Below, piece by piece: positions 63,045 through 64,000 of a DNA stretch of 64,000 nt; within the stretch, counting starts at the first letter, position 1, and every line of letters starts with the position of its first letter. Origin of the DNA: Sphingobium sp. AP50 (GTDB lineage Bacteria; Pseudomonadota; Alphaproteobacteria; Sphingomonadales; Sphingomonadaceae); NCBI RefSeq assembly GCF_900109095.1, contig NZ_FNYZ01000024.1, positions 17,429 to 81,428 of the forward strand, written 5' to 3'. Below the pieces are notes generated by a model. It saw nothing but the letters and a program-made list of their open reading frames with translations, searched no databases and was not told the origin of the DNA. A program made the position numbers and the translations under genes.

Positions 63045-63890
63045 GTGCAAACGCTGCGTGACCTGCCCGCCCTTCGCTCTGCCGTTCAGACGCTGAAAAG
63101 CGACCGAAAGCCGCTGGTTCTGGTGCCTACCATGGGCGCCTTGCATGACGGGCATATGGCATTGGTGGAGGAAGCGCGGCGGCATGGGCGCCATGTCGTG
63201 GTGTCGATCTTCGTCAATCCGCGCCAGTTCGGCCCGAACGAGGATCTGGCCGCCTATCCGCGGCGGGAGGCGAAGGATGCGCAGATGCTTCAGGCCGCCG
63301 GGGTCGACATATTATGGGCGCCGACCGTCGACGTCATGTACCCAGCCGGCTATGCCACCAACATCAGCGTCACAGGGATCAGCGACGGGCTGGATGGCGC
63401 GGCGCGGCCGGGCCATTTTGACGGGGTGGCGACCGTCGTCACCAAGCTGTTCAACCAGGTGCGGCCCGATGTCGCGATCTTTGGGCAGAAGGATTATCAG
63501 CAACTGGCGGTGATCCGCCGCTTCGTGGCGGACCTCAATCTGCCGATCGAGATTGTCGGCCTGCCGACCCAGCGGGCCGAAGATGGCCTCGCCCTCTCCT
63601 CCCGCAACGCCTATCTCAGCGAAGAAGAGCGCAAGGCGGCGCTGGCCCTGCCCCGCGCGCTGGGTGAAGCGAAGCGGCAGATCGAGAAGGGTGAGCCGGT
63701 CGAAGGCGCGCTGGCGCAGGCGATCGCATCGCTGGCGGCTCATGGTTTCGGGCCGATCGACTATGTGTCGCTGTGCGATGCCGCGACGCTGGAGCCGATG
63801 GCGGTGCTGGATCGCCCGGCACGGTTGCTGGGCGCGGCGAAGCTGGGCAAGACCCGACTGATCGACAATATCGCGGTCGATCCGGTCTGA
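63045..63890 (+). CDS. panC: Pantothenate synthetase
   Basis: This 281-residue enzyme joins pantoate and beta-alanine using ATP in coenzyme A synthesis. A GTG start at 63045 (GGAG upstream; MQTLRDLPALRSAVQ) matches the usual family length, so the longer open frame upstream is rejected. The signatures VPTMGALHDGHMALVEEA with the HxGH-like nucleotide site, FVNPRQFGPNEDLAAYPR, GVATVVTKLFNQVRPDVAIFGQKDYQQL and EDGLALSSRNAYL are all present. No panB is seen before the window ends. A putative insertion sequence follows within 20 bp. Confidence 0.95.
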   Translation: MQTLRDLPALRSAVQTLKSDRKPLVLVPTMGALHDGHMALVEEARRHGRHVVVSIFVNPRQFGPNEDLAAYPRREAKDAQMLQAAGVDILWAPTVDVMYPAGYATNISVTGISDGLDGAARPGHFDGVATVVTKLFNQVRPDVAIFGQKDYQQLAVIRRFVADLNLPIEIVGLPTQRAEDGLALSSRNAYLSEEERKAALALPRALGEAKRQIEKGEPVEGALAQAIASLAAHGFGPIDYVSLCDAATLEPMAVLDRPARLLGAAKLGKTRLIDNIAVDPV

Positions 63891-63906
63891 GTAAGAACCA
63901 CTGCGC

Positions 63907-64000
63907 TAGAGCATCGCGCTTGAAATAGGAATCGAGGGATTCCCATGAGGTCGGAAATGTGATTCACCGTTGTTGGAGGTGGATCATGGGGAAATTCTAT
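63907..64000 (+). mobile_element. Probable left end of an insertion sequence (IS630-like), cut by window edge
   Basis: The sequence begins at a TA dinucleotide and reads GAGCATCGCGCTTGAAATAG, then a hairpin (GGAATC...GATTCC near 63928-63943) and a GGAGG site before an ATG. IS630 elements insert at TA and often have ends and leader of this layout. Assignment rests on memory and incomplete sequence, so it is tentative. Confidence 0.4.
63986..64000 (+). CDS. 5' fragment of a probable transposase
   Basis: An ATG 7 bases after GGAGG encodes only MGKFY before the window ends. The start resembles IS630-family transposases beginning MGKFYSxDLR in my recollection. Nothing more can be said from five codons. 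Confidence 0.3.

Overview
This 64-kb window is a chromosomal segment of a GC-rich alphaproteobacterium, most probably a sphingomonad (Sphingobium or Novosphingobium-like). Supporting this are three TonB-dependent receptors, a MipZ division-positioning ATPase, an EipA/DUF1134 envelope protein, a cytochrome bc1 assembly chaperone, a long RibA, GTG starts and many 4-bp ATGA/GTGA gene overlaps. I identified it from gene content alone; no database search was possible.

Layout. 1-6.8 kb: 5' part of clpB (cut by the left edge), a secreted M28 peptidase, a divergent two-domain M16 peptidase and a small hypothetical gene. 7.1-12.3 kb: a MarR-controlled aromatic-acid-type efflux operon (MarR, FUSC, DUF1656, HlyD adaptor, outer-membrane factor). 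12.3-15.8 kb: bamE, a bc1 chaperone, yceD/DUF177, a secreted hypothetical protein and dinB. 15.8-20.2 kb: an iron-uptake operon (siderophore receptor, DUF3649, PepSY reductase-like protein, DUF3325) behind a Fur-like site. 20.2-28.2 kb: a histidine kinase/response regulator pair divergent from an RND efflux operon, with 10-bp-phased GATAC repeats between them. 28.2-35.0 kb: a small RNA locus, an MFS carrier divergent from a TonB receptor plus solute-binding lipoprotein, eipA and tRNA-Ser(GCU). 35.3-41.0 kb: a second siderophore receptor, an envelope-polymer cluster (tyrosine phosphatase, ATP-grasp ligase, polysaccharide deacetylase) and a flavin reductase. 41.1-55.1 kb: housekeeping genes maeB, mutS, glnD, an L,D-transpeptidase, ribA, xthA, lolA and ftsK. 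55.2-64 kb: a GNAT enzyme, an EamA transporter, vapBC, ispG, a FadL porin, phosphomannomutase, a J-domain protein, mipZ, panC and the start of what looks like an IS630-type insertion sequence.

The most interesting structure is not a protein. Three dispersed intergenic loci (28555-28691, 52562-52697, 60106-60238), all reading on the minus strand, share one architecture: an inverted repeat, an exact 11-nt gap, a 12-nt box, an exact 30-nt gap, an identical 25-nt core and a rho-independent terminator. The core is a small hairpin followed by an unpaired CCUCUCC, which is complementary to strong Shine-Dalgarno sequences. I interpret this as a three-copy family of trans-acting small RNAs with shared regulation. 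A second structured non-coding region (51477-51668) holds three consecutive nested stem-loops between xthA and lolA.

The genes mainly serve envelope traffic. Two efflux pumps and three TonB receptors handle export and import. BamE, LolA, EipA, FadL, the L,D-transpeptidase and the deacetylase cluster build or modify the envelope. FtsK and MipZ handle division.
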